Assembly (NCBI GenBank): GCA_019055375.1
Contig: JAHQIW010001200.1
Location: forward strand, 124,001 to 188,000
DNA from: Parelaphostrongylus tenuis
Taxonomy: Eukaryota > Nematoda > Chromadorea > Rhabditida > Metastrongylidae
Length of the DNA: 64,000 nt
Direction of reading: 5' to 3'
Positions 48,083 through 59,465 of the stretch are shown here, piece after piece. Under the pieces are notes generated by a model, which was not told the origin of the DNA, searched no databases, and was given only the letters and a program-made list of their open reading frames with translations. Numbering within the stretch: the stretch's first letter is position 1; the number at the start of each line of letters is the position of its first letter. The position numbers and the translations under genes were made by a program.

Positions 48083-48690
48083 TAGGTCGTTCCATAAGTT
48101 CTGGCAATGCAGCTATAAACACGAAATTTGCTGACCAGAAGTGAGTGAAATTGTATGAATTTGCTATCGTTCAGTTGTACATTTTCAATGAACATTTTGA
48201 TATGCAACTTATTTACACTTGCTTCATAATAGAGTTGTCTTAACAACAAATTGTCGCTTGCTAATTATTGCTTATACACGAATAGCGCCTGAGGGGAAGC
48301 TAATAAAACGGTGTGCAAGATGAGCGAAATTTGGGACGATAACACAGTCACAGAAATGACGGCGAGGAAGTGGTCTGCAAAGTTCAAAGCTGAAGAGCAC
48401 AGCTTGAAGGATCAGTCGCGATCGGGCCGTCCTCAGGAAGCTTTCTTAATCTTGCGCGGTACTTCGCTAGCATTTTCGCATGCGCGCCATTCGTGTTTAA
48501 ATAGCAAGCGAATTTGTTAATACTACAGCTCCACCTCATAGTTATCATATGCAAGTTTTGTATTGGAATGTTCACAAGAAAATACACAAATAAAAGGTGC
48601 CAGAACCATGCAGCCATAATCGCTTCTGACTGATAAATTTCGTGTTTATTCTCTACTGCCGAAACCTATGGAACGACTCAATAATCATAC
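48083..48690 (+). mobile_element. Internally deleted mariner element, in PGK intron 2
   Basis: Terminal inverted repeats resembling GTCGTTCCATAAGTTCTGGCA start at about 48086 and end at about 48678, with TA at both flanks as mariner target duplication. A short frame from 48311 encodes the transposase N-terminal helix-turn-helix part (MTARKWSAKFKAEEHSLKDQ, then RSGRP). The catalytic domain is gone, so the copy is non-autonomous. Confidence 0.72.
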
Positions 48691-49319
48691 ACGAAAATAA
48701 ATGAGCGTGTGGAGGAAACTTTGTCTTACCAAAGTAGTAGGAAAATTTAGACTTTTTCCAGAATTAAAGAATAGTTCTTTATTGAATAACGAATATCGTT
48801 CGCGACATGCGAAAATATAACAACTGCCTTCCGTAGAGAGGTAATCCCTTAACGAGTAGCCAGCGACCGCTGATAATTTTCATGATTGTATAAAAACGAG
48901 GATAAACGAAATCATGGACTACCTAACATGTTGAATTGCCTTTCTCAGCTGTCATCAAAAGTATCGGCAACAAATCTACGTATTGGCTTCGACATGCCTT
49001 AAATCAAACACGCTTTTTCTTTGTAGCTGTTTATTTGTAGCGTTCAGCTTTTTCTTTCGCTATGCTTTTGCATTCGACTCGTGCCGTCCTCACACATATT
49101 CCTGCTAAAATAATTTCTGCCTATTACAGCCTTGAGAGAAAACACTTGGTTTTTTGTTTGTTTGATTTAGATTTGTTCGGACGATTTAGTCTTACAACGA
49201 GGGATTATCAAAGGTGGTGCATTACCAATATCCTTGCCATATTTCCATCATAATAGGATTGTGTAATGTTAGAGGGACTTACATGCATGCATTTTTAGCA
49301 TTTACAATGAACAAGCCTT

Positions 49320-50110
49320 CATTAATCTTATGGGGAGTGCACCTGAGATTTCTGCGCGCAGCGCGACGCAAGCGACACTCGATTTGCATAATTCAATTAG
49401 GGTTTTTTCTCTGTTTTAAGGAAGTTTTCAGGTCCCGTATTTCTTTGACAAATGACTATTTACTCTACATATTCATGTGCGTTTTGAACATATGCGACTC
49501 TTATATGTGAAGAAAATTTTGAGTGCGAGGCGTACATTATTTCCGCTCCATCAGCGCTATATCAAAACCTAGAAAACTAAAGACTGCCCTAGAATTATCA
49601 GGATTGGAGCTATTTAGTGTTCATCAAAAATTTCAATAAATTCTGTTCAGAGACTCCAGCTGAGCACGAGAAAGAATTTTGAGTATTTGCTGTTATTATT
49701 GCTACTACGACGCATTAAGAAGGTCTTTTCGAGAACGAGGTTCGCTGATTTTGCATGTTAGTGGTATACGTATGGTTCGACGATTTCTCCAGTCTCATCA
49801 CTCTTACGTTCCACATACTAAAATCATCCGAGCGGGAACACATCACAACGCTTTTCAAGGGAAATATCGCGTGTTTGCACCGTTTTGCTTCAGTCCGTAT
49901 CTTGCGGTTGTCGTTGTCAAAACGAAAGCTCAGTAAGAGGTATGTGGAAATATATAGTGAATCTCCAGCGAGGTTTCTAAAAATCTGTCAAATGAAGACT
50001 AAATACGTTATCAAAATTGCCGTTTTCCAAGATGTCGAATGAGTATCGAAACTTCAATAGATAATCTCTATCCGATGAAAAATTGAGGAAACAATCGTGC
50101 ATTCCATGGA
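49320..50110. repeat. Foldback family 2 repeat in PGK intron 2
   Basis: Has the GC-rich centre CTGCGCGCAGCGCGACGC (49350-49367) and an arm with CGACGCATTAAGAAGGTCTTTTCGAGA. Bounds approximate. Confidence 0.42.
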
Positions 50111-50604
50111 ATGCACTCCGTCTCTAAGAGGTTAAGTGCAAGTTCAGTAATGGGTACAGTGTATGACTGGAAACACTACACATGTTTAACTCTTGTTTTC
50201 ACTATCTTCGTTTATTTCTATGCACTTTATAGTCAAGCATATATGTCTCGCAGTGTACATTATTCTATGGTTTATTTCATAATTGTCACAATTTTCGGCT
50301 GACTCCTCTTCATATAAAACATACATTTGAGATCTTCACACTTGTATCAACTGTCGTCATGTTGATCTTTAACTGACGTTGGCCGGCTTCAGTAGGCCTT
50401 CCACTTTCCGCTGTCACTTTAATTTGTACCTCTACTTCTTCCTGAGTCATTGGGGAAACTAAGATTAATTCACATACACGAAGTGGTGTTTCTTCACGAT
50501 TTTATGGGGTGATGGAAAGCGGGTCGAGGGCGGATGTAACCGTTTTACACGACCATCGATCGATTCTCCCTTTGGCTGCTGTCATACCTCCCTGCTGCAC
50601 CTCA

Positions 50605-50915
50605 CATAGACGGTCTTTCCAGAAAATAAGCACAGAATCGGAGTCAGCAAACATTATGCTATCAAATGATTACTAATGATCCAAAAAAGCTCTGTCCGGC
50701 GAGGTTAGAAGCACTAATCTTTTCTTACTCCTAGAGTCTATTTAGTCCTTCGGAACTTGAGTTATCAAATGAATATTAGTACCCGAACGAAGGAGTTTTG
50801 TCCAGTGTAATATAAGCGAAATGAGGAAAAATACGTGGTTTTGTGAAGCCTAATTTTATTTTGGATTTTGCAGTGAACGAGGTCGATTTTTATTTGTCCC
50901 CTCATAAGATCGTTT
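50605..50915. mobile_element. Foldback family 1, right half, in PGK intron 2
   Basis: Contains TCTTTCCAGAAAATAAGCAC, CAAATGATTACTAATG and the end TTATTTGTCCCCTCATAAG. Confidence 0.55.
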
Positions 50916-51930
50916 TTTTTTTGTAATGATTTCATTGAAGTGAGCCGACGAGGTCTCGCGTCTTTTTGGGACCATTCACTGGGCCTTGTTATCATGTGAA
51001 TGTAATTTGGAATACAACATGTTTTCTTAATCCTGCTTGGTGGCATAAATGTCCTCTCTCAGTGTTTTGTCAATTCTCTTTAGGATGAGTCCAGTGAACA
51101 GCTTATGAACGACATGCAAGGAACAGATTGGGCGAAAGTTGCCGATTTCGTGTGCTGGTCTTCCGTTGAATAAGGACCGTGTATTGTGACATGTAACTTG
51201 TAAAGAACTGAGTTAGTGTGTTGGTGAGAACTGGCGCTAGTTCCTTTGAGTGTTTAGGTCTTTCTCTGCCTGTGTCAGGTTGTTTATCGATTCCTCACCG
51301 ACGAAGAGACATCTCGCATTTCGGAGAGGAAAACCTATAAGTTGTCAAATCCATGCTTCTTTATTTCGAATAAAGTAGGAAGATGTCGCTATTGAAGAGG
51401 TCTGAACAGCATCCCTGGAGGATTTTTTTCATCTCTTCTTCGGAAGCTAGAACTGTTTTCCAGGAGTGTCTAAGTGCAGTAGTAATGGTTTTGTTATTAC
51501 CTGGTCATGGGCATTGAGAATACTTTTTGGAACCTTTGCAGCTTTGACCCTTCTGCTGATATCATCCCCACAAAGCTCATTCTTTCGCCTTTCTGCAGTG
51601 TTTTAGAGATTCGGGCATAAGTCAGGGTTGTTCATAACTTCTACTATATCACGTTAGCGTATAGTTGGAGTGTTCTTGAAGACAGATGCTTTTAGAAACT
51701 TCTATTCTCTCAGTCCTCATAGCTCCAACGTGAAAAAGTTGATTAATAGGTGCTCGTATTCCTCTTCAGTCATGTCATTAACGGCACCTTTCAGACGCCT
51801 ACGAATGATTTACACATGGCATTCCGTACATACACTAAAGCTTACGTATCTTTTGTAAAGATGCTTATTAAAATATTTATCAAACCCACTTCGGCCCTTC
51901 TCCCACTATGTCAAACGAGGAAAAGAAGGA
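50915..51930 (-). mobile_element. RTE-type retrotransposon relic in PGK intron 2
   Basis: Minus-strand traces: a linker upstream of the reverse transcriptase, then PVLTNTLTQFFT, IGNFRPICSLHVVHKLFTG, ILKRIDKTLRED and IHMITRPSEW, the fingers region of an RTE reverse transcriptase. Interrupted by stops; no endonuclease domain seen. Confidence 0.7.
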
Positions 51931-52224
51931 GAATTTTACCACGAGAGGCGTCACTTTGATTGGAAAGAACTCATAAATTAGAGTTTTGCACGATAATACT
52001 CTCCACTTGGAAGCTCCCACGTTCACCATTGAGAATGGGGTTTTTGTAATGACCAATTACTATGCATGATTTTCGACATCATCATAGGCTGTGGTAGTCT
52101 CTCACTGTGTTCATTTCATTCGTCAGTCTCAATATTATGCTTTTCAGACGTTCTTTTGGGCCCAGTCTTTAAGTGTAAACCCGCACTTATGGCCTCTAAG
52201 AATGTATATTTATTTCTGTAGACC

Positions 52225-52400
52225 TTCCTTGATCCCAATTGGAATGCTTGGGTGACATCCCAAATATACATCTAAAAATAATGAGTGATTTGCACAACAT
52301 TCGATCCCGGGCACAATTGGATTTGAACTCCCGTTTCACCCATATCAGTGACGCGTGCTACCGCTACTCCATCGTAGCCACTGCTTTGTTGCCACTCTTT
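52225..52400 (-). mobile_element. tRNA-derived SINE-A in PGK intron 2
   Basis: GGATTTGAACTCCCGTTTCACCC and GACGCGTGCTACCGCTAC on the plus strand. Confidence 0.6.
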
Positions 52401-54834
52401 CTTGATACGAACTACCAAAGCTGTCAACAATCATCCCTCAACGGGTTTTGATTTGGTGAGCATATATCAACAATCAGCCTAGTTGAGCTAACACTTTTGA
52501 AACTGTATAATCCATGAGAATTCCACATTTTAGCACTGTTTGGCTGTGTTGTGATGCTGAATTATAGGTTATTCCCAATTGTTTCAGCTTCCATATCTCC
52601 GTAGTTTTTTCAGTCACAAACGTGTCATTTTGTTCTTCAGTTGTTTTGCTCTTGACCTAGTGATAATCTGTGAGAGTTTTCATGGCATTCAGTCACCTGA
52701 TTTTAAAAATTTTGCTTCAGTATTGTTTGGATAATGATGCAAAATCTGTCGTCCTCATGTCTCACCTTGGACGTCTTGACGGGAAGAAAAACATGAAATA
52801 CACACTGGCTACTTTTGCGATGAGCTCAAGAAACTTCTCAACAAGTCTTTAGTGGTCAAAACATGTGCATTTTCTCGTGCTTGCCATGCGCACCCAGAAT
52901 TTTTTCAGGGGCGTAAAGTTCTTAAATGATTGCATTGGTGCTGAAGTGGAATCGGCTGTTGCTGATCCAGCTCCCGGTTCTGTCTTTTTTGCTCAAAAAT
53001 CTACGGTTCTATGTTGAAGAGGAAAGCGAATATGTAAACGAAAAAAAATGGAAAGGTACACGAAGATGTGATTCAGAGGAGGAATATGGTTTGTGCATGG
53101 TCTTTCTTTTTTTCTAGTGGATTTTGATTTTCAGGTTAAAGCTTCTCCCGAAGCCATTGAGAAGTTTCGCGCTTCGTTGACCAAACTCGGTGATATCTAT
53201 GTCAACGATGCATTTGGAACTGCATATAGAGCTCACAGGTTTATAACTTGTCTTAGCTGTTATGACCAAGTGATCGATGTTGCGTCCAAGAAACACATAG
53301 GTTTTCAGTTCAATGATTGGTGTGAAACTGGATGCACGCGCTTGTGGATTTTTAATGAAGAATGAACAAGCATACTTGGAAAGGTTCGTAGGATCTCAAA
53401 ATTTACTTTACAGATGGTACATTCATAAATATTCTACTCTAGGCGTTATATAACCCTGCCAGACCATTTCTGGCGATTCTCTGTGGTGCAAAAGTTTCGG
53501 ATAAAAATCAGCTCATCAAAGTTATGGTTGACAAGGTGTGCTCAAATCGATCTTTACCATTCGTTCTTTCTTCATATCTGTTAATGAGTAGGTTGACGAA
53601 ATGATTATTGGTAGTGGTATGGCCTTCACATTCCTCAATATTGACCAGAACGTCGAAATTGAGAAATCGCTCTTCGATTAGGAGGTTAATAGAAGTCTTC
53701 ATGTTCCACATACTTTCGTTTGATCTGAAAAGGTTGCGCCAATCAGGTACTATATTTAGTTAAATGATATTCAATGTTCAAGGGTGCCAAGATTGTCAAG
53801 GATTTGCTGGCTAAGGCTAAGGAAAAGAATGTGAAGATTCATCTGCCTGTTGATGTTGTTGCTGGTGATAAATTTGCTGAGGATGCCTCCTCTAAAGTGG
53901 TCACTCTTGCCGAAGGAGTTCCTGCAGGTTTGTACATTAGAGAACTTCGTAGATTATCTAATTGTCCTGTCTTCATACTTTTCAGTGCGACTGGTAGGAT
54001 TATTGTAAGCAAGTAATATGTTGTTATATGAATTAACTCGTTTTATTATAATATTAAAAACTTTCCAGAGGTTCTTTATTGAAGGAAATAACATTCCTTA
54101 GTTCAAACTCATTTTTCTTTTTTGGAGGCGTTATATCTTCCAAGCGATGCTATCAAAAATTACACTCCAGTAAGATCCAGTGACTTCATGGATACTGATT
54201 TACTGTGTCACTGATTATTTCACTAGCTCAAAGGCTTTGTGTAGTTCCATGGAGTACATTTGATCGCTGGTAGTAATTCATACCACTATTGGCAAAGTCT
54301 GCTCATTTTTCGAGTTCAGTACGTATCTTCGGGTCAATATTTCTCATAAATTTCACCTTTTGAGCCATATGGATTGGACGTAGAACCAGAAAGTTCGTAG
54401 TTATTTGCTAAAGTTATTGGTCGCGCAAAAACAGTTTGTATGGAATGGTCCTCCTGGAGTTTTTGAATTTGTGAAGTTCTCGAAAGGAGCGAAGGCCATG
54501 ATGGATGCCGTAGTCAAGGCTACTTCTGGCGGAGCTGTTACGATCATTGGTATGAACGCTTTCTCGTACATCACGTCACTGATGTCGTATTTTAGTAGAA
54601 TTCCATCAGTGAATATATTATTCAGATGGTGGCGATACCGCAACAGTCTATAAGAAGTACAATACTGAGGATAAAGTAAGTCATGTATCTATCGGCGGAG
54701 GTGCTAGTCTTGAACTCCTCGAAGGTAACTTATTCGTTTAAATGCGATAAAAGTTTGAAGACATAGCCCGGTTTATGTGTATCATTTTAGTGAAAGTGCT
54801 GCGTGCAGTTGAAGCGCTCTCGCCTGCTGTTTGA

Positions 54835-56452
54835 ACACCACCTTTTTAGAAATATCTCCACAGAGATTTTAAATTTACCGTATAGTTTTCAACGTATGCC
54901 TTGATCACCGGTCCTAACAAAACCTGTGGACTTACAAATCGTAGTAAATCCTCTATTCTTGGTGATAAATTATGCTTTCGAGAGTTTCTAGTTCAGTGAT
55001 TGTTGAAAAAGACGTATTACTCCTTCACTGAAGTTCTGTATTCATTTCACCTATGTTATGGCGGTGTGAAAGTGCGAGGCCTACTCATAATTTGTGTTTT
55101 GTGGTAATGAGTCTAATTGCCTCAAAAGTGCACAAGTTTACAATTCGAATTTCTCTGATTGACCAGTTTTTTCCACGTGTAAACCTCGGTGAGGACTTAC
55201 ATGCGGACACTCCGAATAATATTTTGTAAGTCGGAAATGGTATACTGAGTCGTTTCGAAAAACTTGCATATGTGATTTACTCAAAAAAAGAGCTGAAGTG
55301 AGGTGCTCGATGAGGATGTACGCCAACAAAGTCCATTTTTCCCATTCCCACTTCAGAGCTATTATGGTGTAGTTGCTTAACGAGCACAAAAAACACTGAG
55401 GTGCTGTGCCGTGCTACAGGTCTACTATAACTCGCTACTTCGCAAGAAAGTGTCCTCTACTTGGAAGAAGTGAATATTTGTTGTGGATGTCAGGTGAATT
55501 CATACGATTCCAGTGAAGCTCGCGGTGAAACATAGTCGTTGTAGAGTGTGGAAGCGTGGTAAATCGGGTACTCTCCATGTTTCTCTCTTAAGGACCGCCT
55601 AAGAATTGACTACTGCCAGGAATAACCGCAGGCGACAGGACACTAAATAGTGATGATCTTCCACATGTTTATTCAGAAATGAGAAATATGTTGAAACTAC
55701 AAGTTATTTGTTTCAATCGCGCCTCACTATTACCTCGTGGCAAAGTTTCCTTATAAGTTTTCTTGCTTACAATCATTTTTTTGTACAGGGAATTACAAAG
55801 AAGTCTGACCGTCAGACTGGTGGTCTTCCTATGCTCTTTTTGAAATTCCACGGAAACCGTTTGACCATAGCACTTGCCTAGCCGATTAATGTACAATAAT
55901 TCGTATGTGGTCACTTCACTCGACTCTTATTTGCTTTTAGATCATGTTCGTGTACCACATTCGACGTTCTACATTTCCCTCTCAGTCGCGCTATGCGGAT
56001 TGATCATACTATGAATGATGAAATTTTTGGTTTTACAGGCAACTGTATAATATCGCTCATAAATTTTGTAAAGGTGATTGAAGAATATTGGCTTCAGTGT
56101 CGCCTCACCTACTTCCTTGATATCCTTACAAGTTTCTCAAGTGAACCGCTTTGTTCTATTCACTGGTTGGGCTATCATTTGTTATCTTGGTCGCTAACTC
56201 GTGTCTCGCATCAGACCATAATGAGAATTAGTTCGACAAGTTATGTTGTCGGTATCACTTGCTAAATCTTTGATATTTCCGTTGCCAAACAGCACTTATG
56301 ATACTAGATCAAACAATGAAATTGTTATTCTTTCTGGTGATGCTAGTGTGCGATGAATTTACTGCTATTTGATAAAACAGTTACACAGGTTTTTCACAAG
56401 TTTTCGAGAGATTAAATGACCTGGGATCAATATTTATTATCAACAAATAAAA
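54835..56452. other. Downstream of PGK: no feature recognised
   Basis: AT-rich, short open frames only, none with coding character. Confidence 0.5.
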
Positions 56453-56879
56453 CTACTCATTTTCGTCTATCAGTGCCGTCGACGTCGACGACGTCGAAGC
56501 TGTTAATGATTCGGATGACGGGCAGATTGTTGGCGATGGTTCTGAATACATGGACTCCCCGCTAGCTGAATAAGATAATATATAGTGAGCGATTAAGAGT
56601 AGTCGAGATATATCGATAGTCAACAAAGTACTAAGAAAATTTTATATGAAGTGTATAGAACGTACACCATGAGGGCGACGAAGGAGCCATCGCTATTTCT
56701 GCGGACGATGATGAGATGGTGGAGGACGACGATGGTGAGGTGGTGGAGGCCATCTCAGCTGCTTCTGCAGCCGCTGGGTCGACCTCCTCCATTTTGGAGA
56801 GAATATCGGCTTCTCGAAGATGTTCCAAGCAGGGCTTTCTTGGGGGAGGCTCCATGCCTAAAGAGGATTCGGCTGAATG
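56453..56879 (-). CDS. Last two exons of an unrecognised Ser-rich protein
   Basis: Minus strand: exon 56879-56666 (acceptor TTTTAAG) joined to exon 56565-56453 through an intron with a GTACGT donor and TTATTCAG acceptor; the frame is continuous and ends at TAG, with AATAAA about 15 nt further on. The encoded C-terminus of about 107 residues has a conserved-looking part (PPPRKPCLEHLREADILSKM) followed by Ala/Glu-rich and then Ser/Thr-rich low-complexity sequence ending LIDENE. I do not recognise the family and found no upstream exons or start. The plus strand of the same stretch is also open for 79 residues with acidic composition; the splice signals and polyA signal favour the minus strand. 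Confidence 0.5.
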
Positions 56880-56991
56880 CTTAAAAGAAAATGATGATGG
56901 ACTGATGAATCTCCTTTTCATATCCAGCCTTGTAATTGTGCATGAATTATCTTAACGTCTTGAATGACAATGAGGTGCTACGATAGTATAC

Positions 56992-57019
56992 CAATCCTTA
57001 TCACTAAGTGATAAGGATT
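56992..57019. repeat. Short perfect hairpin between direct repeats
   Basis: AATCCTTATCAC and GTGATAAGGATT separated by TAA; TGAATGACAATGAG occurs before (56963) and after (57034). Confidence 0.6.
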
Positions 57020-57769
57020 TATTGTGAATTTGAATGACAATGAGAGGTTGCTGTGGCAATTGTTTAGCTCTCTACAGCTCATTTCAGAAGAATAATACGT
57101 CTTTTTAAAATATACGTGGTGATTCAGCTATTATGTCTTCGGTAACACAAGATGGCTGACCTCTATAGAAGCCACGCCATTCTTAGGACGATTCACCTTG
57201 TATGTTGAAATTTCAAGCATGAATCAATCAGTTGATCCGAAATACCGCTCTTTGTGATTTACTTTTCTAATTACTTTTTGAACTTAGAAAAGTCGAGCCG
57301 AACAACAGAACGATGACCTCTATAAGACATTTCGCAGTGCTTCTACTGATTCATGGTTACTAAATAAATACTGATTACGATGCAAATAAAAATCGCTTTC
57401 AAACAACACGCTCATACGAAGGGCCAGGTTAGCCGTAGGTTATGATGTCAGGAGTGTGCTAAGCTTAAAAGTGCAGTCCTCATGCTCATATAATTGGAGA
57501 AGTCAAATGATTTGTAATTTACTTGATAAAGTGATTGCACAACTTCCCCCTAAGTTCCTCTTTTGCGGCATGACAAAGTTGTACCTCAATGCTCATCTTC
57601 AAGCACGTAAAAAAGTAGACTCTAGTGTGCTTCCATAACTATTAGTTTCAATTCGAGCAGAAAAAAAGGAACGTTGTGTTGGTCATGTAAGGAATTATAG
57701 TATTTAATATCTGTCTGCGGAACAAAGCTGCTTCACTTAGAAGATTATATCGTAAAACACAAAAAAAGA

Positions 57770-57980
57770 TTATCTAAAAGATGTTGAACATTGAGATGTT
57801 GAAGAATGAGTGGTCGGGCAAATGTGCCTCAGTGGTGTAGTGGTAAAGCACGCGTTCCCGGATAGGATGAAACGTGGGTTCGATTCCCGCCTGAGGCCGC
57901 GTTGTTGCTTACCACTCAATTCTCTTAGATATATAGAAAGCATCATAACAGTGCGAAATGCATTGAAAAATACTATTAAA
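57770..57980 (+). mobile_element. tRNA-derived SINE-A, best copy
   Basis: 57826-57897 (72 nt) folds as a complete tRNA cloverleaf: 7-bp acceptor (GCCTCAG/CTGAGGC), D arm GTGT/GCAC, anticodon arm CGTTC/GGATG with a 7-base loop, 4-base variable region, T arm GTGGG/CCCGC with loop TTCGATT. It contains pol III A-box (TGGTGTAGTGG) and B-box (GGTTCGATTCC). Loop position 33 is C, not the invariant U, and the anticodon would read GGA without a Ser-type long arm, so it is a SINE head, not a working tRNA. The body continues ACCACTCAATTCTCTTAG to a CATCATAACAGTGCGAAA tail. Confidence 0.78.
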
Positions 57981-58169
57981 AGATTATCTGTTGATAAATT
58001 CTTCCAAGTTTTCAATAATTACACTACGTCGACCCTGTCAATATGTCTCTGACCTTATTGTGTCGTATTACTCTGAATTTTCAATAAAATGAGTCTAATG
58101 CGTAATAAAGAATAGAACAATTCAGTGATGTAGATATAGGATAGTAATCGCGACGGTTCCAGTGCTCCT

Positions 58170-58760
58170 GAATGGCCTTCTAACATAGTTTTAGTAGTTA
58201 TTTAGAAGCACAAAACAAGGTAATTCTGAGGCAAAATTTGGTTTTTGAAGAGATTTTCACAACGCGCTGAAGAGCGAAAAGAAAGATTGCGCTTCGCACT
58301 CTGGAGTTTATGCTACTCATAATGCGTTTATTCGCTAATATAAAGTGAAAATGGAAGCTTAAACTCATAGAGTATTAAAATGAAGTCTTTTTCAGAACGT
58401 CAACGTAGAAAAGTCTAGTAATTTGTTATTAAACGGATAAAATTTTCAAATAAACAGCATAAATACGCGCAACAATGCGAGCAGAGTGTGAAATACAATT
58501 TTGATTTAGCTGTTAGAACGCACTTACATGGACATCTCAAGAACGAATGCAAAAATAAAATTTCCAAGATCCAAGCTTTTTAATGATCACTGAAAGTCTG
58601 GAAGAAGCAGAAACTTTGCCCTTGAGTAGATGGAAAACGATGTGATAGCCGACATTTACTCTTCATTGTTACAAATATATGCTTCTAAATGCAGTTTTAG
58701 CTACTCGAAAAGCCGTCACCCGATTTAGAACGCCGTTCAAATCAAAAGCATGAGGTACAG
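58170..58760. repeat. Foldback family 2 repeat
   Basis: AGTAGTTATTTAGAAGCAC plus a TTGGTTTTTGAAGAG arm on the left; GTTAGAACGCACTTACATGG and GCTTTTTAATGATCACTGAAAGTCTGG on the right, inverted. Confidence 0.45.
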
Positions 58761-59274
58761 AAACTATGTAATGCCGAAGAACGACAGTATCTTGCTTCTT
58801 GTTTGTTCAATATCTTTAAACGCCTTTATGAGTATATTAAACATTTTATTAATCGGATGATGCCTCTTTAGTAAAACTGACTGTTGCCGTATTGACGCCT
58901 CCTGCTCCTTACTATTCTGTTTTTGTAATAAATAGTAATCACTGCTACTTTTTCTGTACATTTTAACGCATTGATTGATGTGTCTAATGCTGTCTTACAT
59001 TCATTTTGTAGCTTCTTTACGCCTACCTCGCCTTATGTAGCTATCGTACCACGTGTACTAAACTGCTCTTAAAATTTTTTCTATGTGAACAATGGTCGAC
59101 GAAGGGTACTTCACTTTAAAGGGTCTGTATCAATTGAGGAATCGGGTAGATACGCTTTTGCAACCATTCTTGGATCCTATAGGGGTGATGAGTTTTTTCG
59201 CTTTGCAGATTTCTAGTGGAAATTCGATATTTCGACTTTCGTCGACTTCAATATTACATTTTTTTTCTTTTAGA

Positions 59275-59465
59275 AGGTCTAGTTTCGAGTGTTTTCTTGA
59301 GACCACAGCTCAAAATTCAATATCCCTTGCAATCATTTTTGAGGCACGCATGTCAGTGGTCTGTCAGTGAGCGCTGGCTTATAGAGCCCGATACACGTGT
59401 TTCGATCTTGCGATCTCTTCAGTCGATCAGTTACCCTTTCTCGTATTTTGCCAATCCTTTTTCTT
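59275..59465 (-). mobile_element. Hammerhead-bearing repeat, copy 3
   Basis: Contains the full shared segment plus the ribozyme-like core at 59386-59432. It directly abuts a first-family foldback element on its right. Confidence 0.5.
59386..59432 (-). ncRNA. Hammerhead-ribozyme-like core, copy 2
   Basis: Same layout as the core at 31918-31962: CTGAAGA, GATC-GCAA-GATC stem II, GAAA, short stem III, GTA. The variable seventh core position is A here and C there, and stem I gains a fourth (U-G) pair. Differences fall in positions a hammerhead tolerates. Confidence 0.6.

Larger units (their letters stand above)
47472..54834 (+). pseudogene. pgk-1: Phosphoglycerate kinase gene, 12 exons, multiple frameshifts and stops
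   Basis: The family makes ATP and 3-phosphoglycerate from 1,3-bisphosphoglycerate in glycolysis. Exons: 47472-47495, 47564-47674, 52721-about 52854, about 52909-53055, 53135-53238, 53309-53383, 53443-53535, 53592-53684, 53783-53927, about 54365-54549, 54626-54724, 54791-54834. Landmarks: [91 protein letters not shown]. Lesions: the RVDFNVP motif reads RVISVP (net loss of three bases); frameshifts near 52812, 52987, 53382, 54372 and 54414; TAG at 53679-53681 and again near 54394. Exon 1 would use a GC donor. Intron 2 (5 kb) holds mariner, RTE, SINE and foldback repeats. Conserved splice sites and introns rule out a processed copy; a decayed duplicate is the likeliest reading. Confidence 0.88.

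Noticed and set aside
52670..52720. Upstream PGK coding sequence reading RVFM before exon 3
   Set aside because: The true N-terminal exons lie at 47.47-47.67 kb; this stretch is intron and ends in a TTGCTTCAG acceptor.
56716..56955. Acidic plus-strand frame as a gene
   Set aside because: The opposite strand has matching splice sites, continuous frame across an intron, and a polyA signal; the acidic frame has none.
57826..57897. Working tRNA gene
   Set aside because: C at position 33, an anticodon that does not fit the arm length, and a SINE body attached; many diverged copies in the window.
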